DNA of 64,000 bases from Callipepla californica brunnescens (lineage: Eukaryota; Chordata; Aves; Galliformes; Odontophoridae): assembly GCA_023055505.1 (NCBI GenBank), contig JALIRH010000002.1, forward strand, positions 1,922,001-1,986,000, given 5' to 3'. Positions within the stretch are counted from its first letter, which is position 1. Every line of letters starts with the position of its first letter. Under the pieces are notes generated by a model, which worked only from the letters and a program-made list of their open reading frames with translations, was not told the origin of the DNA and ran no database searches. The position numbers and the translations under genes were made by a program. Positions 52,529 through 64,000 of this stretch are shown piece after piece.

Positions 52529-52589
52529 ATGAACTGACTCGTTATGCTCCTACATCTTCACAGAATATTTGAGCATGCTTTTTTACAGA

Positions 52590-53685
52590 ATCACAGAATC
52601 ACAGAATTGCAGTGGTTGGAAGGGACCTTTAGAGATCACCTAGTCCAACCCCCCTGCCAAAGCAGCTCCCTAGCCCAAATTGCACAGGTGGGCATCCAGG
52701 CAGGTCTTGAACATCTCCAGAGAAGGAGACTCCACCACCTCTCTGGGCAACCTGTGCCAGTGCTCCATCACTGCGCTGTGAAGAAGTTCCCATGCACATT
52801 TTTGCAGAACTTCCAATGCATTAGTTGGTGGCCATTTCCCCTTGTCTTCTCACCACACACTGCAGAGAAGAGTCCAGTCTCATCCCTTTCCCTCCTGCTC
52901 CTTAGATATTTATAGATGTGGATCATATCCTCTCTGAGTCTTCCTTTTTCAAGGCTGAACAGACCCAGGTCTGTCAACCTTTCCTCATAAGGGAGGTGTT
53001 CCATGCCCTCTGCTGGACTCTTTTGAGGAGATCCCTGTCTTTTTTGTATCAGGAAGCCCAGAACTGGACACAGTACTCTGGGTGAGGCCTCACCAGGGCA
53101 GAGTAGAGGGAGAGAATCACCTCCCTCAACCTGCTGGCCACACTCTTTTTAATGCACCCCAGCACCCTGTTGGCCTTCTTGGCCACCAGGGCACATTGCT
53201 GGCTGTTAGCCACCAGGACACCCAGGTCCCTCTCTTCAAAGCTCCTCTCCAGCAGGTCTTCCCCCAACCTGTACCAGTGCATGTGGTTATTCGTGCAGGA
53301 CTTGACATTTGCTCTTGTTAAACTTCATCCACTTCCTTTCTGCCCAACTCTCCAGCCTGTCCAGTTCTTGCTGAATGGCTTGCACAGACTTCTGGCATAT
53401 CAGCCATTCCTCCTGGCTTCATATCATCAGTACTCTTGCTGAGGGTGGGCTTTATCCCTTCATCAAGGTCACTGATGAAGATGTTGAACAGGACCAGAAC
53501 CAGCACTGATCTCTGAGGAACACGGCTAAGTATCGGCCTACAACTGGACTCTGCACTGCTAATCACAACCTTCCAAGCTCTGATAGTCAGCCAGATCTCA
53601 ACCCACCTCACCATCCACTCATCTATTCCACACTTCCTCAGCATTTTATAAGGATGCTGTGGGAGCCAGTGCTTACCCAAATACC
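52590..53685 (-). mobile_element. Longest CR1 LINE copy (about 1.1 kb)
   Basis: Read on the minus strand, this spans from inside the ORF2 reverse transcriptase to the CR1 3' end, which sits at its left edge (AGAATCACAGAATCACAGAA). Coding relics include VLFNIFISDLDEGI, a degenerate active-site region keeping DD (STDDMKPG), [20 protein letters not shown], and [18 protein letters not shown]. The frame is broken in several places between these blocks. It is 5'-truncated, as is usual for CR1. Confidence 0.93.
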
Positions 53686-55440
53686 AACAGGTTGAGAGTT
53701 GATATGTTCTCTTAAAGCAGTTTTGGTGCAGCCACTCTGCTCAGAGGGTAAGAGCACTTAGCAGTATGGCTGCAGAGAAGCACATACCTTCAGTTTCAGT
53801 GCCTGAGAACAGGCAAGTTCCATGTCTTTGTACAGCTGCAGCCCTATTGATTTGATGATTTGATCACAACAGTTTTCTTTAGTCTTCACTGACATTTAGG
53901 ATAGAAGAGGAATAAGAAGAATTAAGGGTGAATTCTGTGGGGAACTGCAAGCCTGAGGGCAAACTAGGGAAATGTGGAAATAACAGCTGGGCTTTTTCAG
54001 AAAAGCGAAGAAGCTTTTGCAAATTTTGTGAACAAAAAACATCCTATCCCAGACTCATGCAGAAAACATGTTCTTAGCTTACTATTTCCCTGCATTACCT
54101 GTCTGTGCTGTTGTGGATTCCATATTTATACATTGATCTGAAACTTAATTACTTGCCTTCACATCAAAATGCTTCATAGACCATTTTCACACCCTACATA
54201 CATTGACCCTTACCTCCAAACCACCACAGTCATGCTAGTTAGAAATGGAAGACTGTATTAACTGTTTCAGTAGCTCTGTCCTGAATGAGTCAGTGCTGTT
54301 CAGGTATTGTGTGTCAGTTTGGTTGATTCTGCTCTCTTAAACCTCCACAATGAATGCATAATAGTTCATTTTCAGACTGTGGCTCATGTTAACTTAAAAC
54401 ACACCTATTCAAACATTTTGGCTCAGCTGGGAAATGCACTTCTTTGTGGGACTTGCAGTTGTCCTCTATTCTGTGTTTTAGTTCATGACACAGGGAGCTC
54501 ATAGCTTACAAACTAAGTTCCTCTTGGATTAAACTCCTTTAAAATTTGCACTCCAAGATAGCACTTCAGGGATCCTGACCAATAATCAGCATTCAGTCCA
54601 TAGGAGCAGTCTGGAGCTTGCCTGAAGCAAAACTTTATGGATATCTACTGGGTCCTTAATACCAGCTGCTCTACTCTCTGTATCTTCTCTTTCTGCGTTA
54701 TTTGCCAGTAGAAACAGTCTTCCAGAGCTGACCACTGGAAGAAAATCTGCTTCTCAGACTTCCCTGAAAAGCCAGTAGGATCACATATTGCCTTATGTTT
54801 GTTGGTTGAATTTTGGGGTATTTTTTGTTTCTTTGCTGTTTTTTCCATCCAGAACAGTTCCCAGTGCTACTTAAAAATGCCGTGTACTTTTAAATCATGG
54901 TCTAGAGCCCAGAACATCACCATGCTACAGGAACTACACACTCATGTCACAGGAAGTTTCTTCCAACAGCAAAAGTGCTTCTTCCAAGCAAAGTGCTATG
55001 CAAGGTGTGTGTAGCTAGTCAGTCTTTCTAGCCTTATAGTGTTCAACCAATCCGTATCAAATGTCTGGGCAGTCTGAATCCTTTCCCTGGAGCTGCATGC
55101 TGAAAATGCAAATATCTGAAAGCCACATGCACCTGCAAAGAGTTTTTTCTTTATCTCCCTCTCTTCCCATTTCCACTGTTTTTTCTCATTTTTCCTGTTG
55201 TAAGCTGTACATCTACCTGGCCTATAATCCTAATCCGTCCAGACTCATTGGCAAGAGATATTGAATGAAATGTTGCCAGTTATATAAAATGAGAATTCTT
55301 CCATCCTATCTTTTCTGCTCAGATATCATTTTTTACTAAGGCTGCTTGCAAATGTCCAGTCATTTTCTTAATGGCTAGCTAAAACCGTAATTATAATTGA
55401 CCACAGTTTCCACATGAACACCAGGTAAAGTGCCTAATAC

Positions 55441-56065
55441 TAGAATTGCAGAATTGTAGGAGTTGGAAAGGACCTCTGGAGATTAGGAGGTGATCGTCCC
55501 CCTCTACTTAGTTCTTGCGAGGCCTCATCTGGAGTACTGTGTCCAGCCCCCAGGACAAGAAGGATGTGGAGCTCTTGGAGCAGGTCCAGAGGAGAGCCAC
55601 TAAGATTATCAGAGAGATGGAACATCTGTACTATGAGGAAAAGTTGAGGGAACTGAGCTTATTTAGCTTGGAGAAAAAAAGGCTCCGGAGAGACATCGCT
55701 GTGGCCTTCCAGTACTTGAAATGATCATATAAACAGAACGGGGAACAAATGTTTACATGGGTTGATAGTGATAGGACAAGGGGGAATGGTGTTAAACTAA
55801 GATGGGGAGATTCATGTTAGATGTTAGGGGGAAATTTTTCACTCAGAGGGTAGTGATGCATTGGAACAGGTTGCTCAGGGAGGTTGTGGATGCCCCATCC
55901 CTGGAGGCTTTCAGAGCAAGGCTGGATGTGGCTCTGGGCCTGGTCTAGTGGTTGGCGACCCTGCCCACAGCAGGGGGATTGAACCTAGATGATCTTTGAG
56001 GTCCTTTTCAACTCAGGCCATTCTATGATTCTATGATTCTATGATCATCTAATCCAGCCCTCTCA
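55441..56065 (-). mobile_element. Older CR1 3' tail split by a younger insertion
   Basis: The left half at 55441-55484 (GAATTGTAGGAGTTGGAAAG, then GACCTCTGGAGAT) continues at about 56045-56065 (TCATCTAATCCAGCCCTCT). Together they give the usual order of a minus-strand CR1 3' end, interrupted by the plus-strand copy described next. Confidence 0.75.
55486..56044 (+). mobile_element. Younger CR1 LINE inserted into an older CR1
   Basis: Forward copy with an ORF2 C-terminal stretch (KDVELLEQVQRRATKIIREM, LRELSLFSLEKKRLRRD) running on to the 3' end (GCCATTCTATGATTCTATGA). It is relatively well preserved. Confidence 0.88.
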
Positions 56066-57115
56066 TTTTTACCACTCCTCTTGGAAATGGTTAAAACTTG
56101 CACATAGTTTTGCAAACAATATTTCATCAAGGATATATGCATGACCTAGGATCTCACTTTACGAGACAGAAGGGAGTTAATAATACATAGCAATAATAAT
56201 ACATAGCCCACGATATTTCTTGTGTCTCAGGTGTAAGGTCATGATGATACTGTGTATTGTGAAGCACTTCTAACTGAGTTGGAGGGACTTCTACTATGTG
56301 CTAGTGATAATTTTCCTTTTCTTCGATTCCCCATGTCTTATCCAAAGACAGCATTAGAGAGTCTCACTGTACATCCTGCTCATTGTGCACTCCTCCCTTC
56401 ATTGAGTTTGCATGTAGGACCTAGCAATGAAAGCTCTGTTTCAGTGAACTACATGTTAAGAGCTTTGCTGAATACTGATGAGCATTAACACTGACTGCAA
56501 GTAAAGTATTTTCAGTGCAGAAGGAGAAAATAGTGCTAACATACACATTATTTGCTAATAACCTGAATTTTTGGCAGACACACCTGTATATATGTCCACA
56601 GAAGGTGAGCTGAGTTAAAGGTTCGTGTATTGACTGTCAGTGTGCATTGATAAGGTAGAGAGCTGGAGAACGATTTCTAGTGCTTCTAGTGAAAGAGAGC
56701 ATAGCTTCTGCAAATTCTCACACTGAAGTGTTAATATTTCCTTTGTTAAAAAGATGTGTTACTTTCCTCCTCCATTTAATGCACTTTTGACTATTGTTTT
56801 GTTGCCAGATGATGGCTGTCTCAATAAAGATAATATCTTGCTTCTATTTTTGTTAGCACACACAGTGTAAACAGTATGTATCTCATCAATATAGCTATTT
56901 TTGTGAAGATGTGATTTACTTACCCAAGGGGGAATTGCCACTCTCACCTATTAGGTTGGAGCTGTCTGCTCTCTGGTCCTAATTAATAACAATGCAGATC
57001 AATAGTCTTATCAACAAACTAAGATCCCCTAGCAGGAACCTCAAGAGCATTACTGCAAGGTTGACTTCTTGCCCTCCTAGATTGAGTGTCATGCTTTCTT
57101 TTTGATTTGTTTTAG

Positions 57116-57174
57116 GTCAGGAAATCAGTTTTTTTGCAGCAGCAGCACATTGCTTCAGATCACCTAATGGTGCG
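57116..57174 (+). other. Candidate cryptic or alternative exon
   Basis: A 59-base segment lies between a pyrimidine-rich acceptor (TTTTTGATTTGTTTTAG) and a good donor (GCG|GTAAGA). Read in phase 0 after exon D it is fully open and would add about 19 residues, including a QQQ run. Its length is not a multiple of three, and the peptide does not match the expected continuation of the TSNARE1 SNARE motif. It could be a truncating alternative exon or simply chance splice-like sequence. A shorter version starting after TTTTTTTGCAG at 57139 is also possible. Confidence 0.12.
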
Positions 57175-57814
57175 GTAAGAAGGCTTTTTCCTCATTTCAT
57201 GATGTTAGCTGCAGGGCTTTACTAATATCCGTGAGACTTTAAGTCAGAAAGGGGAAAAGAAGCATTATGGAAGTGAAGTACGATGTACAATTGCTAACCT
57301 ACTGTTACCTGCTCTATTCAGTTAGGTGAAAATTCTTATTTTTTTCTCCTGAATAGGAAAAGCTTGCATGACAAAAGCCCTGAAGGGTCCAAGACAGTCC
57401 CTACTGGTTGGAAAGGGAGTAAGCTCTACCCATGCATACTGGGAGAGACAAAGATGAACCAAGTATAAAAGCAAGACCCTACAGAGATTACAGTAGAAAG
57501 GGGTCACTGAGGAGGGGTTTGAAATACTCATTTCACAGGAAGACTGAGTCATGTTCCCTCCTTTTTTCCAAAAGTTGCCTGGTACTGCCATGACTGTAAT
57601 ACACTCATATTCACACTGAAATTATATTAAACATCACAGGCAATGTTAGCAACATTGAGCAAATGTCAGCTTTTAGAGGCTGGTACCAAAGACTTATCAT
57701 TTTATGCCCTCTGCACTATGCAGGCTTAACTTCTTCAGATATTCTTTAATACTTTCAGTTGTTATTATATGAAAGAAGATTTTATAGCTCCTTTCCAGTG
57801 GGTCATCCCCTCTT

Positions 57815-58150
57815 CTGTTATTCCTCACCTGGTCCCTAGGACCCTACAATTGCACTTGTTGAAACTCATCAGCTCACGACTCTTTCCAGGTCTTGTTGAA
57901 GGGCAGCACAGCCATCTACTATGTAAGTCAATCCACCCAGCTTCATATCATCATTCTTTTTCCCTATCAAATAGATCAGTGGAGGTCTACAAAGCCTAGT
58001 GTGTGGGTCAGTGTCTGTACTGATCACTGCACCTCCCTGGAAGAGGAGTTTCTGGGATAACTCTGTGCCTAGTGGCTCCCTGTCCCATCAGTTGGGTTGC
58101 GCTCTGGACATCTAATGGGCAGTGTGTCCACATGCTTGTACTACATAAAT
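57815..58150 (-). mobile_element. CR1 LINE internal fragment
   Basis: Complement of the CR1 region about 700 bases from the 3' end: TTGAAACTCATCAGCTCACG and CAGGTCTTGTTGAAGGGCAG, matching the block seen at 53.3 kb. It is degenerate toward the right. Confidence 0.7.
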
Positions 58151-58196
58151 GAATCAGCATTTAATGGAATTCTAACGTGGTTCTATGACTATTGAA

Positions 58197-58595
58197 TTAT
58201 AGAATCATAGAATGGCTTGGGTTGGAAAGGGCACCCAAGGATCATCAAGTTCCAACCCCCTGCCACCAGCGGGACCACCAACTTCCAGATCTGCCACTAG
58301 ACCAGATTGCCCAGGGCCCCATTGAACCTGGTCTTGAACACCATCAGGGATGGAGCATCCACAGCCTCTCTGGTCAGCCTGTTCCAGCACCTCACCTCTC
58401 TCTTTGCAAAGGATTTCCCTCAGCATCAGGTCTAAACCTTCCCTCCTTGAACTTAAAACCATTCCCCCTTGTCTTATCACTGTCTATCCAAGTAAAAAGT
58501 TGATTTCCCTCATGTCTGTAATCCCCTTTTAAATACTGGAAGGCTGCAATGAAGTCTCCTCACAGCCTTCTCTTCTCCAGGCTCTTCTCCCAAAA
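58197..58595 (-). mobile_element. CR1 LINE 3' fragment
   Basis: Complement of a CR1 3' end: AGAATCATAGAATGGCTTGG, TCAAGTTCCAACCCCCTGCC, GGATGGAGCATCCACAGCCT, up to the ORF2 C-terminal block (CCTTCTCTTCTCCAGGCTC). Confidence 0.92.
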
Positions 58596-59095
58596 CAGAT
58601 CTCTAGGGGTCACTGCTCACCACCAGCCTCCACCTGGACATAGTGTCATCCAACACACCCTCTGTCTACAGCCTTCCAATCAGTTTCTTATCTGCCAAAT
58701 AGTCCATCTCTCAAATCTGTATCTCACCAATTTAGAGATGAGGATGTGGTAGGGAACCAATGTCAAAGACCTTGCACAAGTTCAGGTAGATGCCATCAGT
58801 CACCTTCCCTTTGTCCACCAATGTCAATACTCCATCTTAGAAGGACACCAGATTGGTCAAGCACGACCTTCCTTTGGTAAAGCCACATTGGCTGTCTCAG
58901 ATCACCTGCTCATCACTCATGTGCCTTAGCATGTCTTCTGGGAGAATCTGTTCCATGATCTTCCCAGGCACAGCGGTGAGCCTTACTGGCCTATAGTTTC
59001 CTGGGTCCTTGTTCCTCTCTTTCTTGTAAATGGGAGTGACATTTCCTTTTTTCCAGTCCATGGGGATAGCCACAAGAACTGTTATATTGAACTTG
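58596..59095 (-). mobile_element. CR1 LINE reverse-transcriptase region fragment
   Basis: Complement of an internal CR1 region: GGTAGATGCCATCAGTCACC, GGTAAAGCCACATTGGCTGT, TCTGTTCCATGATCTTCCCA and CTGGCCTATAGTTTCCTGGG. It probably belongs with 57815-58150 as one older element split by the 58197-58595 copy. Confidence 0.8.
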
Positions 59096-59416
59096 TGAGA
59101 TTAGTCCAGATAAATACATTCTTTTTGAGCACTTCTTTCTGAGTCCCATTCCTTTTTGAGGAACAGATCCCAACAGAGTTTTTTTGGAATCAGTGCTTTC
59201 CTAAGATGTTTATTAATTCATTACTCAAGCAGAAAAAAGAGGCAAAGAATGAGCAGTACAGAAGTTGTCCAGGAAGACTAAATATTTCAACACTCCACCC
59301 AAAAAGTGTTTCTAGTGCTTGACAAGGTGTTTCTAGTCTCATAAAACTTGTAAAAGGCTATTGTTTATTTTTAAATGTTAAACCTCAAATACCAAAACTC
59401 AATAGTTTTTAAATAT

Positions 59417-59540
59417 TCATAGAACTGAAGAATCACCAAGGTTGGAAAAGACCTATACCACCTCCTTGGGCAGCTCATTTCAGCTCCAGACCACTCCTTA
59501 AGAGGAGAAGTTTTTCCTAACATCCAATCTGAATCTCCCA
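59417..59540 (-). mobile_element. CR1 LINE 3' fragment, internally deleted
   Basis: Complement: CATAGAACTGAAGAATCACC, AAGGTTGGAAAAGACCTATA, then directly CCACCTCCTTGGGCAGCTCA. About 80 bases of the usual sequence are missing between the last two. Confidence 0.8.
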
Positions 59541-61066
59541 TGGGGCCATTATGAATAATATGTTGAATTAAATTCTGATTTAAGGGTGAGGATTATTGTT
59601 GAAGGATGGGAGACTGCAGGGCTTTGGGTCAAAGATCAGTTCATATCCAGCCTGCTTTAACATCCTTAGTCTGAACTTCTTTTACTGTGCTGTCTGGGTC
59701 TAAAAGGACCTTTCTGAATCACTATAAGCACTCTCATCACTGTCTAAGGCTTCCTTCTTTCCATGTACCTGTAGCAAGTGTGCTGCTACAGCAGTAATCA
59801 TCTGCTTACCTTTAACTCTGCCTTTTTTGCTAGCGATTTTTGGAGCAGAAGTCACCAAGTTCTGTCATTCCTTGTCAGTTCTCACCCTCATAGCACATGA
59901 TGGATCAAAGCTGCTTCAGATGTATCGCCGTGTTCCTATCCCCATCTCACAGCTGGGGAAACTGAGACATTATGGATTCATTGCTGCTGGTAAAGCTCCA
60001 TAGAAATGTAAATGCCTTGCCTAAGACCAGGAAAAGAGTGAGTTTCATTGCCAGGATTAAAACTCTGCCCATTCTGCACTTCTGCTCTGAATTCCCTTCC
60101 GTGCATGCTGTGATGTGAGATCCAAATACGAGATCTGGTGTTATCTGGCTTTTAATTTTTCCACCCTTATTTGAATTGCTAGGCAGATGGAACGTGCTCT
60201 TGTTCACAAAACACACTGTCATCTATCCAGCTTGGATGAAGATCAAGGAAAATGCTAATCATCATTTGTAACTGAAGGCAGAACTCCCCTACAGGGGGAG
60301 CTTGCTGTGCTCTGAAGTTTCGCCCGTGATATCAAGACTTTATCAAGAGAAGCTAAATAGCAAGACGTCTCTCTGAGGGCACGGAGCAGATTGCACTGTC
60401 AAAGAGAGAGATAACTTCTTGCCCTCTGAAAAAATCTTGAGATACAAAGATGAGGCTTTGGGGGGGAGGAGAGAGTTGCTAAGATACTTGTACACATAAA
60501 GCACACCTGGAGTCAGCTGTGGTGGACAAAGCAATAAGCTCTTATAAAAAAGAGTAATCTGAGTGCCGTGGGGATTGACAGACAGATGTCTGTAGGGGGG
60601 AACAGGTATAGTGCCTCAGAGCTGAGGCTTCAGTTAGCATATGCTGATTTTACAAACGACAGCTTGCTTGCTGGCCGCACTCACCAAAGGGATCTGTGTT
60701 CAAAGCCATCATGAGTACAGCAGCATTTTGCTCATGTACAGAGGCACTTTGCTCATGACAAACTTCTCAGCAGCCACCTTTCTCCCCATCCTAAATAGCT
60801 GACAACAATGAAGAAGAATAGCTTTCAATCTCAAACAGTGCTGAGAGCCCTTGCAGTCTGTTTGTGAAGAAGATTGCTGGATTCTCATGTAAGAAAAAAC
60901 TCATCTTCACGTGCAAGAGGAAATCAGGCTACTGTAGTCTCTTTGCCTGGCTGGTTCTAAGAATTGGATATAAATTCAGTGGTTCAAAGAAGTGATGATG
61001 CTTCTGCATCTTCTGTGCTGATCAGGTTTTTGGTGAACCAGCATGCCTTTGGAAAGCTTCAGTTTG

Positions 61067-61100
61067 TCATTTGTCAGTTTGTCAGTCAGTCAGTTCGTAA
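61067..61100. repeat. Short GTCA/TTTGTCAG repeat
   Basis: CAGTTTGTCATTTGTCAGTT and the following GTCAGTCAGTCAGTT form a short imperfect tandem run. Confidence 0.75.
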
Positions 61101-61376
61101 TTTGGTGGCTTGGTCTCTGCACACTAAACTGTGCTGTACCCAACCACTGCAGCCACAGGGGATTGCATAAAATAGCTTGCACTCTCCCCATCACCCCAAA
61201 CACCCAGCAACTACTTCCTGCATTTGGCTTCACCCTTTTAAATTGCCCTGAAGATGGACTCTTTGGAGATCTCATTTGTTACAAGAGGAATTTCTCCCCT
61301 TCCTCCTTGTTCCTTGTTAACTGCAGATGACCAATAAAAATGTGGGGGGAAAAAAATGAAGAGCAACCAGAGTGCA

Positions 61377-61530
61377 TCATAGAATTGTAGGATTGTTTCA
61401 GTTGGAGGGGATCTTTAAAAGTACTCTAGTCAAACTTGGATAACTAGAGACGCTACAGCTAGATCAGGTTGTTTAGAGCCCATCCAAACTGACCATGAAT
61501 GTCTCTAGGGACAGAGCATGACTTCTTTGC
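61377..61530 (-). mobile_element. CR1 LINE 3' tail, diverged
   Basis: Complement: CATAGAATTGTAGGATTGTT, CAGTTGGAGGGGATCTTTAA, GATCAGGTTGTTTAGAGCCC. Confidence 0.82.
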
Positions 61531-62746
61531 CTCCTCAAATTAAGCATCTGTTTATGAATGTGAACTCCAGAGTTTGGAAGCTGGGAATTTTGGGGATTAG
61601 TGTCTCCGCTCTGGATGTACCTGGAGGAAATAAATGAAATCCTGCACCTTTGTTTTTTACCACTGATTGCTTTAGAGGGAATCACCTCTTACCACATTTA
61701 GGATGGGTTTAAGCCATGTTCCTTCAGTTGTTTTCCCTCTTATTCTTTCTAATTTATATCACTGTAAAAGGTTAAGGAAGGTGACTTCAGGTGTTGCCAT
61801 TTGAAAGTCAAATTGCTAAAATAAAATATTAAAAACTTAATACCACAGCAGAATTGCTGAGCTGGGGAATAAGGAGTTTTAAATGCAAACAGGGATCTAG
61901 CCATGCATTTCTCTCCCTGTCACCTATCTCCCCATCTTAAGGATTAAGGACTCTGCACCTTCTAGTTCTGAATCTTGCAGTTTGACTTCCAGACACTGCT
62001 TAATATCTCGTTATTTTTACCGCTCACTTGTTAAGATTTACAGGAACTCTCTTTTACACAGACCACAGTAGAAAGCTTATCTCTTCTTCTGAGATGTCTC
62101 CTTGTATGAAAGAAAACATGGATGGTCTATCATAAATCAGTGGTTTATGTATATAGCTCAATCCTACCCCAATCACAGCTTAGGAATTTGGTGAGTGAAG
62201 TGATTTGCTTATTGGGTAGATCCCCTGCTATTGCAAATTGGTGTAGGTAAGTGACTTCAGTGTTGATTACCATCAGCTGTGCATAAACTGACTTCTCCTT
62301 TTGAAGGACTTTCAGACACCTGTGAAAATACCCGTGAACAACATTTCTTTGGTGCACGGCTTTCCTCTCCCTAGGGTGTTTTGCAGAAGAAAAGTTATTT
62401 TGCAGCCATGCAAAATTCTGCCAGCTTGGAGCATCTTTCCACACTTTTTCTTCTTGTCCACCTCTGCAAGATAGCATGTTGTTCCTCTATACCATAATCC
62501 AGTCATCCAAGCCTGGTATTTGGAACAGTAGTACTCTGATGAGGGGAAAAGCAATCAGATGAGGAGGAGACTTCATGGAAGTGTGGTCCTTGTTGCAGGC
62601 AGCTGAGGAGCAGAAGGAATTTGGGGCCTGGAAGCTTTACAGCACAGGTGGTCTACACCAGACTAGAGCACAAGAATGATGTTCCCCAGTGATGTCATCA
62701 CCTCATTATAGGAGACAGTAGCATATCAGTGTCATTTCTGATGTCC

Positions 62747-62903
62747 ACAGGGACATGGTAAAGGCCAGGTTGGATGGAGCCATGAGCAACCTGATCTAGT
62801 GCCTGATTTAATGGTTGGCAACCCTGCCCTTGAAATGGGGCTTGGAACTAGATAATCTTCAAGACCCCTTCCCACCTAAGCTATTCTGCGATTCTGTGAT
62901 TAT
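62747..62903 (+). mobile_element. CR1 LINE 3' tail
   Basis: Forward CR1 3' end: GGCCAGGTTGGATGGAGCCA, GGTTGGCAACCCTGCCCTTG, AGCTATTCTGCGATTCTGTG. Confidence 0.9.
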
Positions 62904-63012
62904 TTCTGGATGTGGTCCTGGGCAGCTTGCTGTAGGTGTCCCTACTTAAGCTGAAGTGTTGGAATGTCTGATATCCAGAAGTGCCCTCCAACCTTAACCA
63001 TTCTGTGATACC
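62904..63012 (+). mobile_element. Second CR1 3' tail in tandem
   Basis: A further forward CR1 end directly after the last: CTGGATGTGGTCCTGGGCAG, then CCTCCAACCTTAACCATTCT and GTGATA. It is a different subfamily variant from its neighbour. Confidence 0.75.
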
Positions 63013-63967
63013 TTAATTATACCACAGCGTACAGTCTGGGCTTCCATCCTCTTCTCCCTGAGCTTCCCTTTCTTTTCTCCATCCCTCCATTTCCCCTGAA
63101 ACAGTAGCATAATTCTGCAGCACTGTGTGTGAGTGTAGTGAGGTTTGGGTTAAACACTGTCATATTAATAACTCTTGCTAATGTTTTTCTCCTGATTCCC
63201 ATGGAGTTCAAGCATCTATTGTTAACGTTCCATCAAAAAGACTGTCACAAAGGCTTTGCAAGAGCAGTGAGAAGCTAGGGCTTTGTTTCACAGGTGGGTT
63301 TTCTCTGTGGGTGTCAGGATGGCACCGTGTTGCAGCAGGGGATGGCCGAGCGGATGGCTTTGTGCTGCGGGCTCTCTGATGCCTGATGACCTCCAAACAA
63401 GTTGAGGCAGGACCCCGACCTCAGAGATCTGGGGACAGGAGTGCTGCTGAAGTGCTACCTGTCTCTTCCACGTAGTTCCCATCTGAAAAACAGAGACACT
63501 GGCACTTGCTGACTGCATTGCATTAGCGCAGTGATAAATTAATCCTTTCCTTCTTAAGTGATGCTAGAGCTAGTAAGTGGTGCCAGCCTGGCAACCTTGT
63601 GTTATTTATTGCCCAGTTCATTGTGCTTCCTAATATCTTGTTTGCTATTTTGGAAGGCATCAATGCATTAGGCAGTGGTTTTCCTCAGGCTGCTCGAGTC
63701 TGTCTGCTGAGCTCATGCGCCAAATATAGGGCCTTGTGAGCTGTACAAGCCACTTTAATTTTTCCCTCTCACACTTGCATTCATCAGTGTTGAACATCAT
63801 TCACTGTCATATTACAGAAAGTGCTTAGGTCTTTCTGATGTTCCTATCAGCCCTTTCCTGTCTTGGCAAGCATGACTACAGAAGGACAGGCTGTTTCTGC
63901 CCCGAGCATTGCCCTCATTGGTTGACTTATACTTCTTCAGCATCCCCCCTTGCCAATACAAGCTGGG

Positions 63968-64000
63968 AGATGTAAGGCTGTTCAGCCTAGAGAAGAGAAG
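63968..64000 (+). mobile_element. CR1 LINE fragment cut by the window end
   Basis: GGCTGTTCAGCCTAGAGAAG matches the ORF2 C-terminal block of forward CR1 (consensus GGCTGTTCAGCCTGGAGAAG). The rest lies beyond the window. Confidence 0.75.

Noticed and set aside
53318..53680. Minus-strand open frame of 120 codons
   Set aside because: It is a broken reverse-transcriptase relic of the 1.1-kb CR1 copy, not an independent gene.
62145..62477. Minus-strand open frame of 110 codons
   Set aside because: No domain or family recognised and no flanking splice signals in the right places.
62597..62647. Splice-like segment after TTGTTGCAG, ending before GTGGTC
   Set aside because: The donor is weak, the peptide does not match TSNARE1, and the segment is too short to support without transcript data.

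Overview
The window looks like avian nuclear DNA. It is AT-rich, mostly intronic, and carries about thirty copies of the CR1 LINE. Most copies are 5'-truncated 3' tails ending in short tandem repeats such as ATTCTATGATTCTGTGAT. There is also a mariner-family DNA transposon, pieces of an avian-type LTR, homopolymer tracts and small microsatellites. The species cannot be fixed from sequence alone; a bird, plausibly galliform, is the best reading.

One protein-coding gene can be supported, on the + strand: an internal part of TSNARE1 (t-SNARE domain containing 1, a syntaxin-like Qa-SNARE). Four short exons have good splice sites and compatible phases: 12243-12333, 15065-15139, 17135-17191 and 47196-47360. 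Joined, they encode the stretch from the N-terminal helical region through the linker to the first part of the SNARE motif. The exons for the N-terminus (including the Myb/SANT-like, Harbinger-derived domain known in vertebrate TSNARE1) must lie upstream. Those for the rest of the SNARE motif and the membrane anchor must lie downstream. I found neither here.

Layout: 1-12242 is intron holding CR1 tails, a CR1/mariner composite near 4.2-4.55 kb, a CR1 ORF2 remnant at 8.07-8.81 kb and an LTR piece near 9.1 kb. 12-17.2 kb is the three-exon cluster with two introns of 2.7 and 2.0 kb. 17192-47195 is a single 30-kb intron. It contains a hexanucleotide repeat at 24.1-24.3 kb, a CR1-poor stretch at about 30.9-36.9 kb, and a mariner element at 38.8-40.46 kb with three CR1 pieces inside it. 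47361-64000 is the start of the next intron (at least 16.6 kb), rich in CR1, including a 1.1-kb copy at 52.6-53.7 kb and two nested CR1 complexes.

I saw no tRNA, rRNA, CRISPR array, operon or prokaryotic feature, and no convincing undescribed system. The many open frames of 60-200 codons are chance frames, CR1 ORF2 relics or repeat-driven frames. The points most worth checking are the isoform possibilities in TSNARE1 (frame-neutral cassette exons, a NAGNAG acceptor, a read-through truncation, a candidate extra exon) and the nested transposon stratigraphy.
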